DNA of 44,292 nt from an uncultured Kiloniella sp. (GCF_937128705.1 NZ_CAKZMP010000025.1:1-44292); one strand, 5' to 3'. Shown: positions 23,608 through 35,095, counted from the first letter of the stretch. The notes: generated by a model from the sequence alone, not told the origin. Numbers and translations are program-made.

Positions 23608-23743
23608 GCCATGAGTTATAAAAGAGTTATAAAAAAATCAAATCTTAAAATAAATCAGGCTTTTCCTTATTTCTTCGGCATAATCTTGCTGCTATAACTT
23701 TTGCAATCTAACTTTAGAAATCAGCGAAAGCCCGTGTACCGAA

Positions 23744-24307
23744 ATGTTATTACTGATCGATAATTACGACAGCTTCACTTATAATCTCTACCATTTCCTT
23801 GGGGAGTTGGGCGCGACGATCTCTGTCGAACGCAACGATCAGATTTCTGTTGATCAGGTATTGGAGCTTAACCCGGAACGTATTGTTATCTCTCCCGGTC
23901 CCTGCGATCCTTCTTCTGCGGGTATATGCCTTGAGCTTATTGAAAGGGTAGCTGGCAAAATTCCTGTATTGGGTGTTTGTCTGGGACATCAATCAATTGG
24001 TCAGGCCTTCGGGGCAAATGTTGTTCGTGCCCCAAGCCCAATGCACGGTAAAACCAGCCCTATTAAGCACAACGGAAAAAGTGTTTTCAAAGGTTTACCA
24101 GATCCGCTAACGGTCACGCGCTACCACTCATTGACAATTGAACCAGCCAGCATGCCTGATTGCCTGGAAGTTACGGCTTGGACCGAAGATGGCGTCATTA
24201 TGGGGCTTCAGCACAAAGAACTCCCGCTACATGGTGTTCAATTTCACCCCGAAAGCATTGCCTCTGAAAAAGGCCATGATCTCTTGAAAAATTTTCTGAC
24301 GGTTTAA
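23744..24307 (+). CDS. trpG: Anthranilate synthase component II (glutamine amidotransferase)
   Basis: [35 protein letters not shown]. Confidence 0.97.
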   Translation: MLLLIDNYDSFTYNLYHFLGELGATISVERNDQISVDQVLELNPERIVISPGPCDPSSAGICLELIERVAGKIPVLGVCLGHQSIGQAFGANVVRAPSPMHGKTSPIKHNGKSVFKGLPDPLTVTRYHSLTIEPASMPDCLEVTAWTEDGVIMGLQHKELPLHGVQFHPESIASEKGHDLLKNFLTV

Positions 24308-24375
24308 CAAAGCCAAGCTTTGATTAAGTCTCATCGACTTGAGCCATTAGAATAAACAATAAGGAGGCTTGTTCC

Positions 24376-25410
24376 ATGTCAGGGGAACTAAGCGACATAA
24401 AATCATTTATCGCCTACGTGGCTGACGGCAACAATCTAACTGCCCAGCAATCGGAATCTGCCTTTGATCTGCTAATGACAGGTGAAGCCACTTCCGCACA
24501 GGTTGCCGGGTTATTGATGAGCTTGCGAGTCAAAGGTGAGACTGTTGATGAAATAACGGGCGCGGCGCGCTCTATGCGCAGTAAGATGCTGACCATCAAA
24601 ACACCAAAAGGTGCCATTGATGTCTGTGGTACAGGCGGTGATGCAAAAGGCACGCTTAACGTTTCAACAGCAACAGCTTTTGTTGTTGCGGGCGCGGGTG
24701 CCATAGTCGCAAAACATGGTAACAGAGCCGCTTCATCAAAAAGTGGCGCTTCCGATGTTTTGGGGGCGCTGGGTATTGGTCTTGAAGCAAGTGTTGATGC
24801 CGTTGAAAAAGCTTTGGCAGAAAATGGAACCTCTTTTCTCGCGGCCCCTTTATATCACTCTGCCATGCGCCACGTTGGCCCAACACGGGCAGAACTTGGC
24901 ACCCGGACAATCTTCAACCTTCTGGGTCCCCTCTCCAACCCCGGAAAGGTAACTCGCCAAATCACAGGTGTTTTCGGACGAGAATGGGTAGAACCGATAG
25001 CACAGGTATTACAGGCCATAGGACACGAAAAGGCTTGGGTTGTGCATGGCGCTGAAGGGCTTGATGAACTATCAATTTCCGGCCTCAGTTATATTTCTGA
25101 GCTGGATCAAGGACAAATCAAAAACTTTGAGATAATCCCTGAAATGGCCGGGTTGGAAAGATCCCCCATAGAAGAGATTATTGGTGGCGATGCAGCCTTT
25201 AATGCCGCTGCAATGCGGGAAATGCTCAGCGGAACCAAGAATGCTTATCGTGATGCTGTAGTCTTGAACTCAGCCGGGGCATTAATCGTTGCAGGGATGA
25301 CGAATGACCTCAAAGAAGGCGCTGCAATGGCAGCAAAGTCAATTGATAGCGGTGCCGCCCTCGCAAAGCTTGACGGTTTGGCTTCATATACAAACAAGGA
25401 AACAACTTAG
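24376..25410 (+). CDS. trpD: Anthranilate phosphoribosyltransferase
   Basis: [49 protein letters not shown]. Confidence 0.97.
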   Translation: MSGELSDIKSFIAYVADGNNLTAQQSESAFDLLMTGEATSAQVAGLLMSLRVKGETVDEITGAARSMRSKMLTIKTPKGAIDVCGTGGDAKGTLNVSTATAFVVAGAGAIVAKHGNRAASSKSGASDVLGALGIGLEASVDAVEKALAENGTSFLAAPLYHSAMRHVGPTRAELGTRTIFNLLGPLSNPGKVTRQITGVFGREWVEPIAQVLQAIGHEKAWVVHGAEGLDELSISGLSYISELDQGQIKNFEIIPEMAGLERSPIEEIIGGDAAFNAAAMREMLSGTKNAYRDAVVLNSAGALIVAGMTNDLKEGAAMAAKSIDSGAALAKLDGLASYTNKETT

Positions 25411-26204
25411 TGAGTGATGTTCTAAAACGCATTTGTGATGATAAACTCGAATTTGTACGAGACAGAAAACAAAAAACCTCTCTTTCTGAGTTGGAAGCTA
25501 AAGCCGCATCCCAAGATACTCCGCGCGGATTTTACCAAGCTCTGAAAACCAAATACGAACAAGGCAAGTATGGCCTGATCAGTGAAATCAAAAAAGCATC
25601 GCCAAGCAAAGGCCTCATTCGAGCAGACTTCGACCCCGCATCATTGGCTAAAGCATACAAAGCTGGTGGTGCAACATGCCTTTCAGTCCTAACGGATGAA
25701 CCTTACTTTCAAGGTGCCGATCAATATTTGCTCGACGCACGTGCCGCTGTCGACCTTCCGGCTCTGCGCAAGGATTTCATGCTTGAACCCTACCAGATTT
25801 TTGAATCCCGCGCACTTGGCGCAGATTGCATACTCCTGATTATGGCAGCATTAGAGGATCAACAGGCAAGCGAACTTGAAAACCTTGCTTTTGACCTTGG
25901 AATGGACGTGCTGGTAGAGGTTCATAATGCAGAAGAACTGACCAGAGCGTTAAATACACTAAAGTCACCTCTTCTTGGGGTGAATAACAGAAACCTGAAA
26001 ACACTTGAGGTTGATATAGCAACCACAGAAGAACTGTCTAAAATGGTTCCGCAGGACAAACTTCTTGTTGCTGAAAGCGGTTTATATAACCCAACAGATT
26101 TAAAACGGATGCAAGCAATTGGCGCGACAACCTTTTTAATTGGGGAATCATTAATGCGTCAGGAAGATGTTACGGCAGCCACCATTAACCTTCTAAAGCA
26201 ATAG
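25410..26204 (+). CDS. trpC: Indole-3-glycerol phosphate synthase
   Basis: [46 protein letters not shown] start overlaps trpD stop. Confidence 0.97.
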   Translation: MSDVLKRICDDKLEFVRDRKQKTSLSELEAKAASQDTPRGFYQALKTKYEQGKYGLISEIKKASPSKGLIRADFDPASLAKAYKAGGATCLSVLTDEPYFQGADQYLLDARAAVDLPALRKDFMLEPYQIFESRALGADCILLIMAALEDQQASELENLAFDLGMDVLVEVHNAEELTRALNTLKSPLLGVNNRNLKTLEVDIATTEELSKMVPQDKLLVAESGLYNPTDLKRMQAIGATTFLIGESLMRQEDVTAATINLLKQ

Positions 26205-26295
26205 GCTCCGCTAATTCCCCGGAAACTGTTATGCGATCAATAAATTAGCAAAACTATAAAATGACTGAAATCGCAGACTAAAGTTGGATAAAGAG

Positions 26296-26781
26296 ATGTC
26301 ATCAGGAAACGAACTCACTCACTTCGATCAAGAGGGTAAAGCTGTCATGGTTGATGTTTCGGATAAAACCGAGACCACTAGAACAGCAACAGCCAAAGGG
26401 CGGGTATTGGTTCAACCTGAAACAATGCAACTTATCCAACAAGGCGGCTTCAAAAAGGGTGACGTTCTCGCCATCGCACGTCTTGCCGGTATCATGGGGG
26501 CAAAAAAAACCCCTGACCTCATCCCCCTATGTCACCCTCTGATGCTAACCTCAGTGAAGGTAGATTTCACTCTGGACCCAGACAATAACGCGATTGAAGT
26601 TATTGGAACGTGTAAGTTAACGGGACAGACTGGCGTCGAGATGGAAGCACTGACCGCTGTATCAATTGCCTCTTTGACTATCTACGATATGTGCAAAGCA
26701 GTTGATAAGGGCATAAAAATTACAGACATCAGACTTATCAAAAAAACGGGTGGTAAATCAGGCACCTACGAGGCAAAATAA
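26296..26781 (+). CDS. moaC: Cyclic pyranopterin monophosphate synthase
   Basis: [62 protein letters not shown] at 26284 is an alternative start. Confidence 0.95.
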   Translation: MSSGNELTHFDQEGKAVMVDVSDKTETTRTATAKGRVLVQPETMQLIQQGGFKKGDVLAIARLAGIMGAKKTPDLIPLCHPLMLTSVKVDFTLDPDNNAIEVIGTCKLTGQTGVEMEALTAVSIASLTIYDMCKAVDKGIKITDIRLIKKTGGKSGTYEAK

Positions 26782-27974
26782 TGATACTGGTTGAAGAAGC
26801 TTTAAAACGGGTACTCGCAGGATTTACAAAACTGTCCCCCGAAACTGTTTCCCTTCACGATGGCTTGGGACGGGTTCTCGCAAAAGATATCAAGGCCAGA
26901 TTAACACAACCTCCGACAGATGTTTCTGCCATGGATGGTTTTGCCGTTAAATCCTCTGACATTCAATCTGTTCCTGTAACACTTAAAATCAGGGGCGAAG
27001 CCCCGGCTGGTGGAAGCTACGAGGCTCAACTCCAAGACGGCGAAGCAGTTCGTATCTTTACTGGTGGCCCCGTCCCACTTGGGGCTGATTGTATTGTTAT
27101 TCAGGAAAACACCGATCATGACGATGAAGAGGTAACTGTTAAACAAAGCGAAGAACCTGGTCGCTTCATTCGCCCCGCTGGACTGGACTTTAGCGAGGGG
27201 CAAATCGGCCTTGAAAAAGGTACGCTACTTTCGGCACGAGACCTCGCACTTGCAGCAGCCATGAACCACCCCTGGCTAGAGGTATATCGGAAGCCTAAAG
27301 TTGCAATACTGGCAACTGGAAATGAAGTTGTCCTGCCCGGCGTAACACCCGGCCCCAATCAAATCATCAGCTCGAACACAACCGCTCTTATGTCATTTGT
27401 TAGAGAATGCGGCGGTGAACCTATATCGCTTGGTATTGCCCCTGATGACAAAGAAGCTCTTTCAGCGATGGCCAAGGGAGCAGAAGGCGCTGATCTTTTG
27501 TTAACAACAGGTGGGGCCTCTGTTGGCGATCACGATCTTGTTCGTTCCGTACTTGGTGAACAAGGTTTGGAAATTGATTTTTGGCGCATTGCCATGCGCC
27601 CGGGAAAGCCTCTTATCTTTGGTAAGCTCGGGAAAACACCGATGATCGGTCTTCCCGGAAACCCGGTTTCAACACTTGTATGCGCTTACATTTTTGCCCG
27701 CCCGGCCCTGTGGAAAATGACAGGTAGAGACCCTGATAACTTACAGGTAGAAAAAGCTATACTCACTCAAGATTTGGGTGAAAATGATAAGCGTCAGGAT
27801 TATTTAAGAGCAAAGTTATCAACAAACTCATCAGGACAACTACAAGCCACGCCTTTTGAGCGGCAGGACAGCGCGATGTTAAACCTACTTCGCAAGGCTG
27901 ACTGCCTTGTGATTCGCGCCCCCTTCGCTTCGCCTGTAGCCAAAGGTACAGAAGTAGAGATAATTCGGCTTTAA
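26781..27974 (+). CDS. moeA: Molybdopterin molybdotransferase
   Basis: MDGFAVKSSD, IFTGGPVPLGADCIVIQE, LLTTGGASVGDHD, GLPGNPVSTLV. Confidence 0.95.
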   Translation: MILVEEALKRVLAGFTKLSPETVSLHDGLGRVLAKDIKARLTQPPTDVSAMDGFAVKSSDIQSVPVTLKIRGEAPAGGSYEAQLQDGEAVRIFTGGPVPLGADCIVIQENTDHDDEEVTVKQSEEPGRFIRPAGLDFSEGQIGLEKGTLLSARDLALAAAMNHPWLEVYRKPKVAILATGNEVVLPGVTPGPNQIISSNTTALMSFVRECGGEPISLGIAPDDKEALSAMAKGAEGADLLLTTGGASVGDHDLVRSVLGEQGLEIDFWRIAMRPGKPLIFGKLGKTPMIGLPGNPVSTLVCAYIFARPALWKMTGRDPDNLQVEKAILTQDLGENDKRQDYLRAKLSTNSSGQLQATPFERQDSAMLNLLRKADCLVIRAPFASPVAKGTEVEIIRL

Positions 27975-28012
27975 CGGTAAGAAAAGACGCAAAACAGCTT
28001 GACCTGAAACGA

Positions 28013-28054
28013 GAACCAAAGTAGAACAAATGTTATGTTTTTGTTTTGTTCTAC
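28013..28054 (+). promoter_or_regulatory. LexA (SOS) operator region of lexA
   Basis: GAAC-N7-GAAC at 28013-28027 (alphaproteobacterial LexA box), second one-mismatch box GTTT-N7-GTTC at 28037-28051, and GTAGAACAAA/TTTGTTCTAC inverted repeat. Confidence 0.85.
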
Positions 28055-28087
28055 AGAAATCCAGTTCTGTATTTCGGGGGAATTTTA

Positions 28088-28789
28088 ATGCTGACCAAGA
28101 AACAACGTGAGCTATTGCTTTACATTCGGGATCACTTATCTCGAACAGGTGTTTCGCCTTCATTCGATGAAATGAAGGACGCACTGGCATTAAAATCAAA
28201 ATCAGGCATTCACCGCCTAATAACAGCCCTGGAAGAACGAGGCTTTATTCGACGGCTTGCGCACAGAGCGCGAGCAGTTGAAATTCTGAGACTACCAGAA
28301 GATTTAGGGCCTGTTCCGCAAGCTCAGGAATTTAATGCCCTAAAACAGCAAAACAATCGCCTGCTTAATGAAAACATCGAAGCGGCCAATCAATCATCCG
28401 AAGACACTGTACAGCTCCCTCTTTATGGGAAAATTGCAGCAGGTACACCGATTGAAGCACTAAATGATCCCGATAATTACGTTGACGTTCCTTTGAACCT
28501 TCTAAACGGTGGCGATCACTATGCCCTGACAGTTGAGGGGGATTCAATGATCGAAGCAGGCATTCTTGATGGTGATACTGTTTTGATCAAAAGATGCGAT
28601 ACCATAGAAAATGGTCAAATAGGTGTGGCTTTTGTTGATAATGCAGAAGCAACTCTTAAGCATGTCAGACGCCAAAGTGGCAAAATAGAACTAGAACCAG
28701 CTAATGCTGCCTATGAAACTAAAACCTATGAATCTGACAGAGTTCAAGTACAAGGCAAGCTTGTTGGCCTACTAAGAACATATCATTAA
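28088..28789 (+). CDS. lexA: LexA repressor
   Basis: MLTKKQRELLLYIRDHLSRTGVSPSFDEM, cleavage site AAGTPIEA, GDSMIEAGILDGD, catalytic K in VLIKR; start at MLTKKQ, not 28046. Confidence 0.96.
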   Translation: MLTKKQRELLLYIRDHLSRTGVSPSFDEMKDALALKSKSGIHRLITALEERGFIRRLAHRARAVEILRLPEDLGPVPQAQEFNALKQQNNRLLNENIEAANQSSEDTVQLPLYGKIAAGTPIEALNDPDNYVDVPLNLLNGGDHYALTVEGDSMIEAGILDGDTVLIKRCDTIENGQIGVAFVDNAEATLKHVRRQSGKIELEPANAAYETKTYESDRVQVQGKLVGLLRTYH

Positions 28790-28829
28790 CAGTATATTAT
28801 TCGACGTTCTCAATACTTTAAATTAAAAA

Positions 28830-30941
28830 CTATTCACTTCTACTCCAAGGGCGATCACCGGTAATTTTATTAACCTTTTGTATGTTCGGGGTGCCCTGCA
28901 TAATTGATATGCTATGCACTCCACCCTTCCTCAAGCCCCATTTATCCAAAGAAAGGGAACTATGGTCTGCGCCATTTTCCCGACACCATCGTGGAATTTT
29001 CAGCCCAGGCACCACAAGTAGTTGCCCCTGATTACACTCCTCCAGAAAAGCTGTACCGTTCTTTACAAAAGAGATTTTCACACCTTTTAATCTTATGCGG
29101 CAAGCTTCTTCGTCACATTTCAAATAGGTACGAGGTAGCTCTTCCCAAGGCTTAACGCTTTTTAGGGCAAGGTCCTGTTTCCAGATCCGAGCGACAAACC
29201 TCGACCGTCTCGTGTTGTTGAGATAAAGCGTATCATTGATAGCAATACCTATTAATTGTCCTTTGGGGTCAACTAAGATATCAGGATCAGAAGAAAACAT
29301 ATTGATAAAAATAACAAAAAATACGACAGGAATGATCCCGAACCACCTAAGTCTAGTTTTAAAAAGACAAAGCCAAATGCCACCTAATGTTACAATAACC
29401 AATGCAAGGACTGGAAAAGCACTTAACCTCCATTCTCCATAAGGAATTTGAGAAATGGCACGGGAAATCCATAATAAAAATTCAAAAGCATGCCCTAGCA
29501 ATTGAATTGCCCATCCTTCCAATCCCAAAGGAAACGACACATAACATATCAAAACCAATGGCATGAGGATGAAAGCCGTGAAGGGAACGGCCACCAAATT
29601 AGCAAGAATTCCGTATAAAGGCAGGCTATGAAAATGATAGAGAACAAAAGGTGCCGTCGCGATCGAGGCTACAAGGGAACAATAACAAGTAAGTTTTATC
29701 CCATTTAGCATTTTTCCCACAAAATGCTGTTCAACATTTTTATGAGAATACCTCTCGAAAAAAGCGACAAGCGCCAGAACCGCAGAAAACGACATCTGAA
29801 AACTGGCTGAGATCAAAACTTCAGGGTAAATCAGAAGCAAGAACAACGCCGCGACGGAAACCGTTCTGATGGAAAGGGCTTTACGATCGAACACCACAGC
29901 GCCCAAACTTACTGCTATCATAATAAAAGCACGTTGGGCTGACAGAGGATGATTAATGAGTAACAAATAAAAGAAACAGAAAACGATTGCAGCGACCGCC
30001 GCGATCTTTTTGATGGGATAATTTAATGCAAGACTTGGAAATAAAGCTAAGACAAAGCGAATGACAAAGAAAACAATCCCGGCCATCAACCCCATATGTA
30101 ATCCGGAAATTGCCAATAAGTGAGCTAGCCCCGCATTACGAATTTCTTCTTTTGTTACCTTAGAGAGTCCTCTTTTTTGCCCCGTTAGAAAAGTTACAAC
30201 AAGATCCCTTTGATCACCTTCTATATATTTCCCCACATCTCGGACAATTGAATTACGAGTTTCTGCTATCACCATACTCAGGTATTCAAGGAAATGCGGA
30301 CTTTCCTTCATACTTCGCTCTTCGAGTATCTCTGCCTTGCCAAGAATATAACCAACCGCACCTATCTGTTGATAATAAGCATATCTTGCATAATTAAATC
30401 CACCGGGGATACTGGGTCGTGCCGGAGGCTGGATAACGGCCAAACCCCTCACACGCATTCCGATATGGATATCTTCCTGAAGAAGATTTGACTTTAATCG
30501 TATGGTATGAGGCGTACTGAGCCATTTGAAAGCTTTTCCCGATAGATTATCCAACAAGTACCTCTGCCCTGGGGAGCTTGGCTCTATCTGAACAACCCGC
30601 CCTTCGAAGTAACTGGGACCGAATTGCCGCTCAATTATCGGCGCAGCTATTCGATCAGTCCGATAGGTTGCAGCAACAAGCCCCAATAAAACGAGGGAGG
30701 CAGCAATTAAAATATATCTGGTCAGTAAATAAATTGCGCCTTTGGCATTATTCCTATCGGGAGTAGGAAAAATATAAAACAGGGCAGCTATCGCGCTCAA
30801 CAAAATCAGAAAAATAATGAGAGATAACAGTAAACTTGGCTCAAAAGGCAGCGAGAAATAAAGACCAATTCCTGTCCCAATAAAAACAGGTAACCAATTG
30901 GCAAACGCCCCCTGCTCTTTGGCAAACAACTCTGACAGCAC
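28830..30941 (-). CDS. comEC: ComEC/Rec2-family competence-type membrane protein
   Basis: Polytopic; GLAHLLAISGLHMGLMAG, LINHPLSAQRAFIMIAVSLGAVVFDRKALSIR; DUF4131-like N-terminus. Confidence 0.9.
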   Translation of the reverse strand: MLSELFAKEQGAFANWLPVFIGTGIGLYFSLPFEPSLLLSLIIFLILLSAIAALFYIFPTPDRNNAKGAIYLLTRYILIAASLVLLGLVAATYRTDRIAAPIIERQFGPSYFEGRVVQIEPSSPGQRYLLDNLSGKAFKWLSTPHTIRLKSNLLQEDIHIGMRVRGLAVIQPPARPSIPGGFNYARYAYYQQIGAVGYILGKAEILEERSMKESPHFLEYLSMVIAETRNSIVRDVGKYIEGDQRDLVVTFLTGQKRGLSKVTKEEIRNAGLAHLLAISGLHMGLMAGIVFFVIRFVLALFPSLALNYPIKKIAAVAAIVFCFFYLLLINHPLSAQRAFIMIAVSLGAVVFDRKALSIRTVSVAALFLLLIYPEVLISASFQMSFSAVLALVAFFERYSHKNVEQHFVGKMLNGIKLTCYCSLVASIATAPFVLYHFHSLPLYGILANLVAVPFTAFILMPLVLICYVSFPLGLEGWAIQLLGHAFEFLLWISRAISQIPYGEWRLSAFPVLALVIVTLGGIWLCLFKTRLRWFGIIPVVFFVIFINMFSSDPDILVDPKGQLIGIAINDTLYLNNTRRSRFVARIWKQDLALKSVKPWEELPRTYLKCDEEACRIRLKGVKISFVKNGTAFLEECNQGQLLVVPGLKIPRWCRENGADHSSLSLDKWGLRKGGVHSISIMQGTPNIQKVNKITGDRPWSRSE

Positions 30942-31233
30942 GAAAATTATCCCCCTCTCCCCAGTGTATTACAATAAAAGGGAAAAACATCATATTTCTT
31001 CAACTCAAACCAATTATGATATGTCTTTATTTTTGTGCATGAATAACTCATCAGCGGTATACTAAAGTTATACAAATTAAACCTGCCTATTTGCGAGATA
31101 GGCAACAATGTGTTAAACCTCGGCGAAACCCAGTCTTTGTTATCCAGGTCGAAAGTTTAACAGAACTTCGCAAACACCGGATAACCCTCACTAAGACTAG
31201 CACCCAAAACCTCTGGATTATCGGAAGATCTTC

Positions 31234-32649
31234 ATGAGCCATTCCACGAAACAGGTCGTGACCCGTTTTGCACCTTCACCTACTGGATTTCTTCATATTG
31301 GAGGCGCACGCACAGCGCTCTTTAACTGGCTCTTCGCCAAACATCATGGCGGAAAATATTTGTTGCGTATCGAAGATACTGATCGCAAGCGTTCAACTCC
31401 GGAAGCAATCGAGGCCATAATAGACGGTCTGAACTGGCTGGGGCTTAACCATGACGATGAGATTACATACCAGTTTTCTCGCGCTGAACGACACCAGCAG
31501 GTCGCTCAACAGCTTTTGTCAGAAGGCAAAGCCTATCATTGTTATTGCAGCCCTGAAGAGCTGACTGAAATGCGTGAAACCGCACGTGCCGAAGGTCGTC
31601 CAATGAAGTATGATGGCCGCTGGCGTGATCGCCCTGCATCTGAAGCACCTGAAGGCGTTAAACCAGTCGTACGCCTGAAAATGCCACAAGAAGGCGAAAC
31701 CCTTATCAAGGATCTAGTCCAAGGTGACGTTACAGTCGCCAACAGCCAACTTGATGATATGGTATTGCTAAGAGCAGATGGTACACCAACTTACATGCTA
31801 TCTGTCGTCGTTGATGATTACGATATGGGGATCACGCACATTATACGTGGCGATGATCACCTGACAAACGCTTTCAGACAGGCACAGCTGTTTAAAGCAA
31901 TGGGGTGGGAACTCCCATACTTTGCTCACATACCTCTTATCCACGGCGCAGATGGGGCTAAACTATCAAAGCGACATGGTGCTTTGGGTGTTGAGGCCTA
32001 TCGCGATGAAATGGGGTATCTGCCAGAAGCCCTACGCAACTACTTATTACGTTTAGGTTGGGGGCACGGCGACGAAGAAGTCATTTCTACCGAACAAGCA
32101 ATTAAATGGTTTGATATTGATGGCGTAGGTAAATCACCTTCTCGCTTTGACTTTGCAAAGCTTGAAAACCTGAATGGCATCTATATCCGTAATGCGGATG
32201 ATAGCTATCTCGCTGATATTATCTCTCCTCTCATTTCCGCAAAAGAAGAGATTGTTATATCTGCAGACCAGAAAGCTGTTCTTGTCAAAGGAATGTCTGG
32301 CCTGAAAGAACGCGCAAAAACGATTATCGATCTCGCCGAAAGTGCTGGCTTTTACGTTAAAAGTCGTCCCTTGCAACTAAACGATAAAGCCAAGAAACTT
32401 TTATCAGTTGAAGGCAAAGAGAATTTAAGCAACCTGCTACCAATTCTTCAGAACCTTCCAACTTGGGAAGAAGAACCCTTGGAAGCTACGGTAAAAGGCT
32501 TTGCCGAAGAGGCTGAGTTAAAACTCGGAAAAATTGCCCAGCCTTTACGCGCTGCACTAAGTGGTTCCAATGTATCTCCGGGAATATTTGAAGTCATGGA
32601 GATATTGGGAAAAGACGAATCACTCAACCGAATTACAGATCAAATTTGA
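31234..32649 (+). CDS. gltX: Glutamyl-tRNA synthetase
   Basis: [42 protein letters not shown]. Confidence 0.97.
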   Translation: MSHSTKQVVTRFAPSPTGFLHIGGARTALFNWLFAKHHGGKYLLRIEDTDRKRSTPEAIEAIIDGLNWLGLNHDDEITYQFSRAERHQQVAQQLLSEGKAYHCYCSPEELTEMRETARAEGRPMKYDGRWRDRPASEAPEGVKPVVRLKMPQEGETLIKDLVQGDVTVANSQLDDMVLLRADGTPTYMLSVVVDDYDMGITHIIRGDDHLTNAFRQAQLFKAMGWELPYFAHIPLIHGADGAKLSKRHGALGVEAYRDEMGYLPEALRNYLLRLGWGHGDEEVISTEQAIKWFDIDGVGKSPSRFDFAKLENLNGIYIRNADDSYLADIISPLISAKEEIVISADQKAVLVKGMSGLKERAKTIIDLAESAGFYVKSRPLQLNDKAKKLLSVEGKENLSNLLPILQNLPTWEEEPLEATVKGFAEEAELKLGKIAQPLRAALSGSNVSPGIFEVMEILGKDESLNRITDQI

Positions 32650-32671
32650 GGTTATAAATAATTAAAAATAT

Positions 32672-32725
32672 TGCAGCGCACAATTTGATCTTAAGTAGCA
32701 AAAGTATTATGCTGCTGCGCAACAA
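32672..32725 (+). promoter_or_regulatory. Two TGC-N3-GCA motifs upstream of gltA
   Basis: TGCAGCGCACAA at 32672-32683 and TGCTGCGCAACAA at 32713-32725, starts 41 bp apart. Confidence 0.45.
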
Positions 32726-32759
32726 ACCAGAATAATAACAAAGAGCAGAGGTTCCAAAT

Positions 32760-34064
32760 ATGTCAGATACCGACAACAAAAATAGCGTTACCGTTACGGA
32801 CAACCGCACCGGACACAGTTGGGATATGCCGATCCTTCAGGGAACTTGTGGACCAAATGTTATCGATGTTAGGAAACTTTACAGCGAATCTGGTTGTTTT
32901 ACATATGATCCAGGGTTCACTTCAACGGGTAGTTGTGATTCCTCTATTACCTACATTGACGGTGACAAGGGGATATTGCGCCACAGAGGATATTCTATTG
33001 AAGATTTAGCCTCTGGAAGTGACTACATGGAAACATGTTATCTTCTGCTGAATGGTGAACTACCGACGAAAGCAGAATCTGACGAGTTCAAAAATCAAAT
33101 CACCTACCACACAATGCTCCATGAACAGATGCTGAATTTCTACCGCGGTTTCCGCCGTGATTCGCATCCGATGTCAATTATGGTTGGTGTTGTAGGGGCT
33201 CTTTCTGCGTTTTATCATGATTCAACTGATATTCGCGACCCACAACAGCGTTTGATAGCATCACATCGTCTTATTGCGAAGATGCCAACAATTGCTGCTT
33301 ATGCCTATAAATATTCTATCGGTCAGCCCTTCGTCTATCCAAAGAACGATCTTAGCTATGCCGAAAACTTCCTTCACATGACTTTTTCTGTTCCATGTGA
33401 GGAATACAAGGCAAGCCCCGCGCTTGTTCGTGCAATGGATCGCATTTTCATTCTACATGCAGATCACGAACAAAATGCATCAACCTCCACAGTACGTATC
33501 GCAGGCTCAAGTGGTGCAAATCCATTCGCTTGCATTGCGGCTGGCATTGCATCTCTTTGGGGACCTGCTCACGGCGGGGCAAACGAAGCTGTTCTCAACA
33601 TGCTTCAACAAATTGGGCATAAAGACAATATTCCAAAATTCATCGAACGGGCAAAAGACAAAAATGATCCATTCCGTCTGATGGGCTTTGGTCACCGTGT
33701 TTATAAAAATTACGATCCACGTGCATCTGTGATGCGTGAATCCTGTCATGAAGTCCTTGAAGAGCTCGGTATCAACGATCCGCTTCTTGAACTTGCAATG
33801 GAACTTGAAAAAGTTGCGGTTTCTGATCCGTATTTCGCCGAGAAAAAACTATTCCCGAATGTTGATTTCTATTCAGGTATTATTCTCCGAGCGATGAACT
33901 TCCCAACATCTATGTTTACAGTTCTCTTTGCCTTGGCAAGAACCGTTGGGTGGGTCGCGCAGTGGAAAGAAATGATCGAAGATCCAAGCCATAAAATCAG
34001 CAGACCTCGTCAGCTTTATCTTGGTTCTGATGAACGTGATTTTATCCCTGTAGAAAAGCGTTAA
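32760..34064 (+). CDS. gltA: Citrate synthase
   Basis: [72 protein letters not shown]. Confidence 0.98.
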   Translation: MSDTDNKNSVTVTDNRTGHSWDMPILQGTCGPNVIDVRKLYSESGCFTYDPGFTSTGSCDSSITYIDGDKGILRHRGYSIEDLASGSDYMETCYLLLNGELPTKAESDEFKNQITYHTMLHEQMLNFYRGFRRDSHPMSIMVGVVGALSAFYHDSTDIRDPQQRLIASHRLIAKMPTIAAYAYKYSIGQPFVYPKNDLSYAENFLHMTFSVPCEEYKASPALVRAMDRIFILHADHEQNASTSTVRIAGSSGANPFACIAAGIASLWGPAHGGANEAVLNMLQQIGHKDNIPKFIERAKDKNDPFRLMGFGHRVYKNYDPRASVMRESCHEVLEELGINDPLLELAMELEKVAVSDPYFAEKKLFPNVDFYSGIILRAMNFPTSMFTVLFALARTVGWVAQWKEMIEDPSHKISRPRQLYLGSDERDFIPVEKR

Positions 34065-34114
34065 GCTTCATAACGCGACATTACAACTGTCAAAGCATCT
34101 AGATAGTTACAATA

Positions 34115-34147
34115 AAAAAACCAGCTGTGTTTCACAGCTGGTTTTTT
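34115..34147 (+). terminator. Intrinsic terminator of gltA
   Basis: AAAAAACCAGCTGTG-TTT-CACAGCTGGTTTTTT, A-tract and T-tract on opposite sides. Confidence 0.85.
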
Positions 34148-34254
34148 CATCTCTATTTTTAGGACCTTTTCTTTATTGATCTGTTGTCAGAAAAGAAAAA
34201 TCTGAGGTCAATCTTCAACAACCCCAATCACATCACACAAAAAAATTACGACAT

Positions 34255-34287
34255 AAAAAAAGCGGCCCCAAATCTGAGGCCGCTTTT
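34255..34287 (-). terminator. Intrinsic terminator of the aap operon
   Basis: AAAAAAGCGGCC / GGCCGCTTTT; minus strand ends GCCGCTTTTTTT. Confidence 0.82.
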
Positions 34288-34306
34288 CCTGAGAAAACAG
34301 AAATTA

Positions 34307-35080
34307 TTAATGTGCCAAAATTTGGCTCAGGAATTTCTGTGTTCTCTCCGATTGAGGATTATTAAAGAACTCTTCTGGTTCATTTTGCTCAATAATCTCA
34401 CCGCCATCCATAAAGATAACTCTATCCGCAACTTTACGTGCAAATCCCATTTCGTGGGTTACGCAAAGCATTGTCATGCCTGTTTCAGCAAGCTCAATCA
34501 TTGTATCAAGAACCTCAGCAATCATCTCAGGATCAAGAGCCGATGTTGGCTCATCAAACAACATGATGCGTGGGTTCATACAAAGAGAACGTGCAATAGC
34601 AACACGTTGCTGCTGACCACCAGAAAGCTGTCCAGGGAATTTACTTGCCTGATCTGGAATTTTAACACGTTCCAGATAGTGCATTGCAATTTCTTCGGCT
34701 TCTTTCTTCGGCATCTTGCGGACCCAAATAGGCGCAAGAGTACAGTTTTCAAGAACACTTAGATGCGGAAAGAGGTTAAAGTGCTGGAAGCACATACCAA
34801 CTTCACGACGGATCGCATCAATGTTTTTGAGATTTCCTGTCAGTTCAATATTATCAACGATAATATCGCCCTGCTGATGCTCTTCCAAGCGGTTGATGCA
34901 TCGAATCAATGTGGATTTACCTGAACCGGAAGGACCACAGATAACGATCCGCTCCCCCCGTTGAACGTTCAGATTGATATCTTTCAACACATGAAACTGG
35001 CCATACCATTTGTGAACACCGTTCAGCTGGATAGCCACCTCATCTGTTTTTTTCGAGGTATTGGTACTTGCATTACTCAT
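34307..35080 (-). CDS. aapP: General L-amino acid ABC transporter ATP-binding protein
   Basis: [60 protein letters not shown]. Confidence 0.93.
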   Translation of the reverse strand: MSNASTNTSKKTDEVAIQLNGVHKWYGQFHVLKDINLNVQRGERIVICGPSGSGKSTLIRCINRLEEHQQGDIIVDNIELTGNLKNIDAIRREVGMCFQHFNLFPHLSVLENCTLAPIWVRKMPKKEAEEIAMHYLERVKIPDQASKFPGQLSGGQQQRVAIARSLCMNPRIMLFDEPTSALDPEMIAEVLDTMIELAETGMTMLCVTHEMGFARKVADRVIFMDGGEIIEQNEPEEFFNNPQSERTQKFLSQILAH

Positions 35081-35095
35081 AATACCACGGGCTCC

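Noticed and set aside
34184-34762. 192-aa plus-strand ORF
   Set aside because: Starts in the aap terminator region and runs antisense through aapP; composition looks like reverse-complement of coding DNA.
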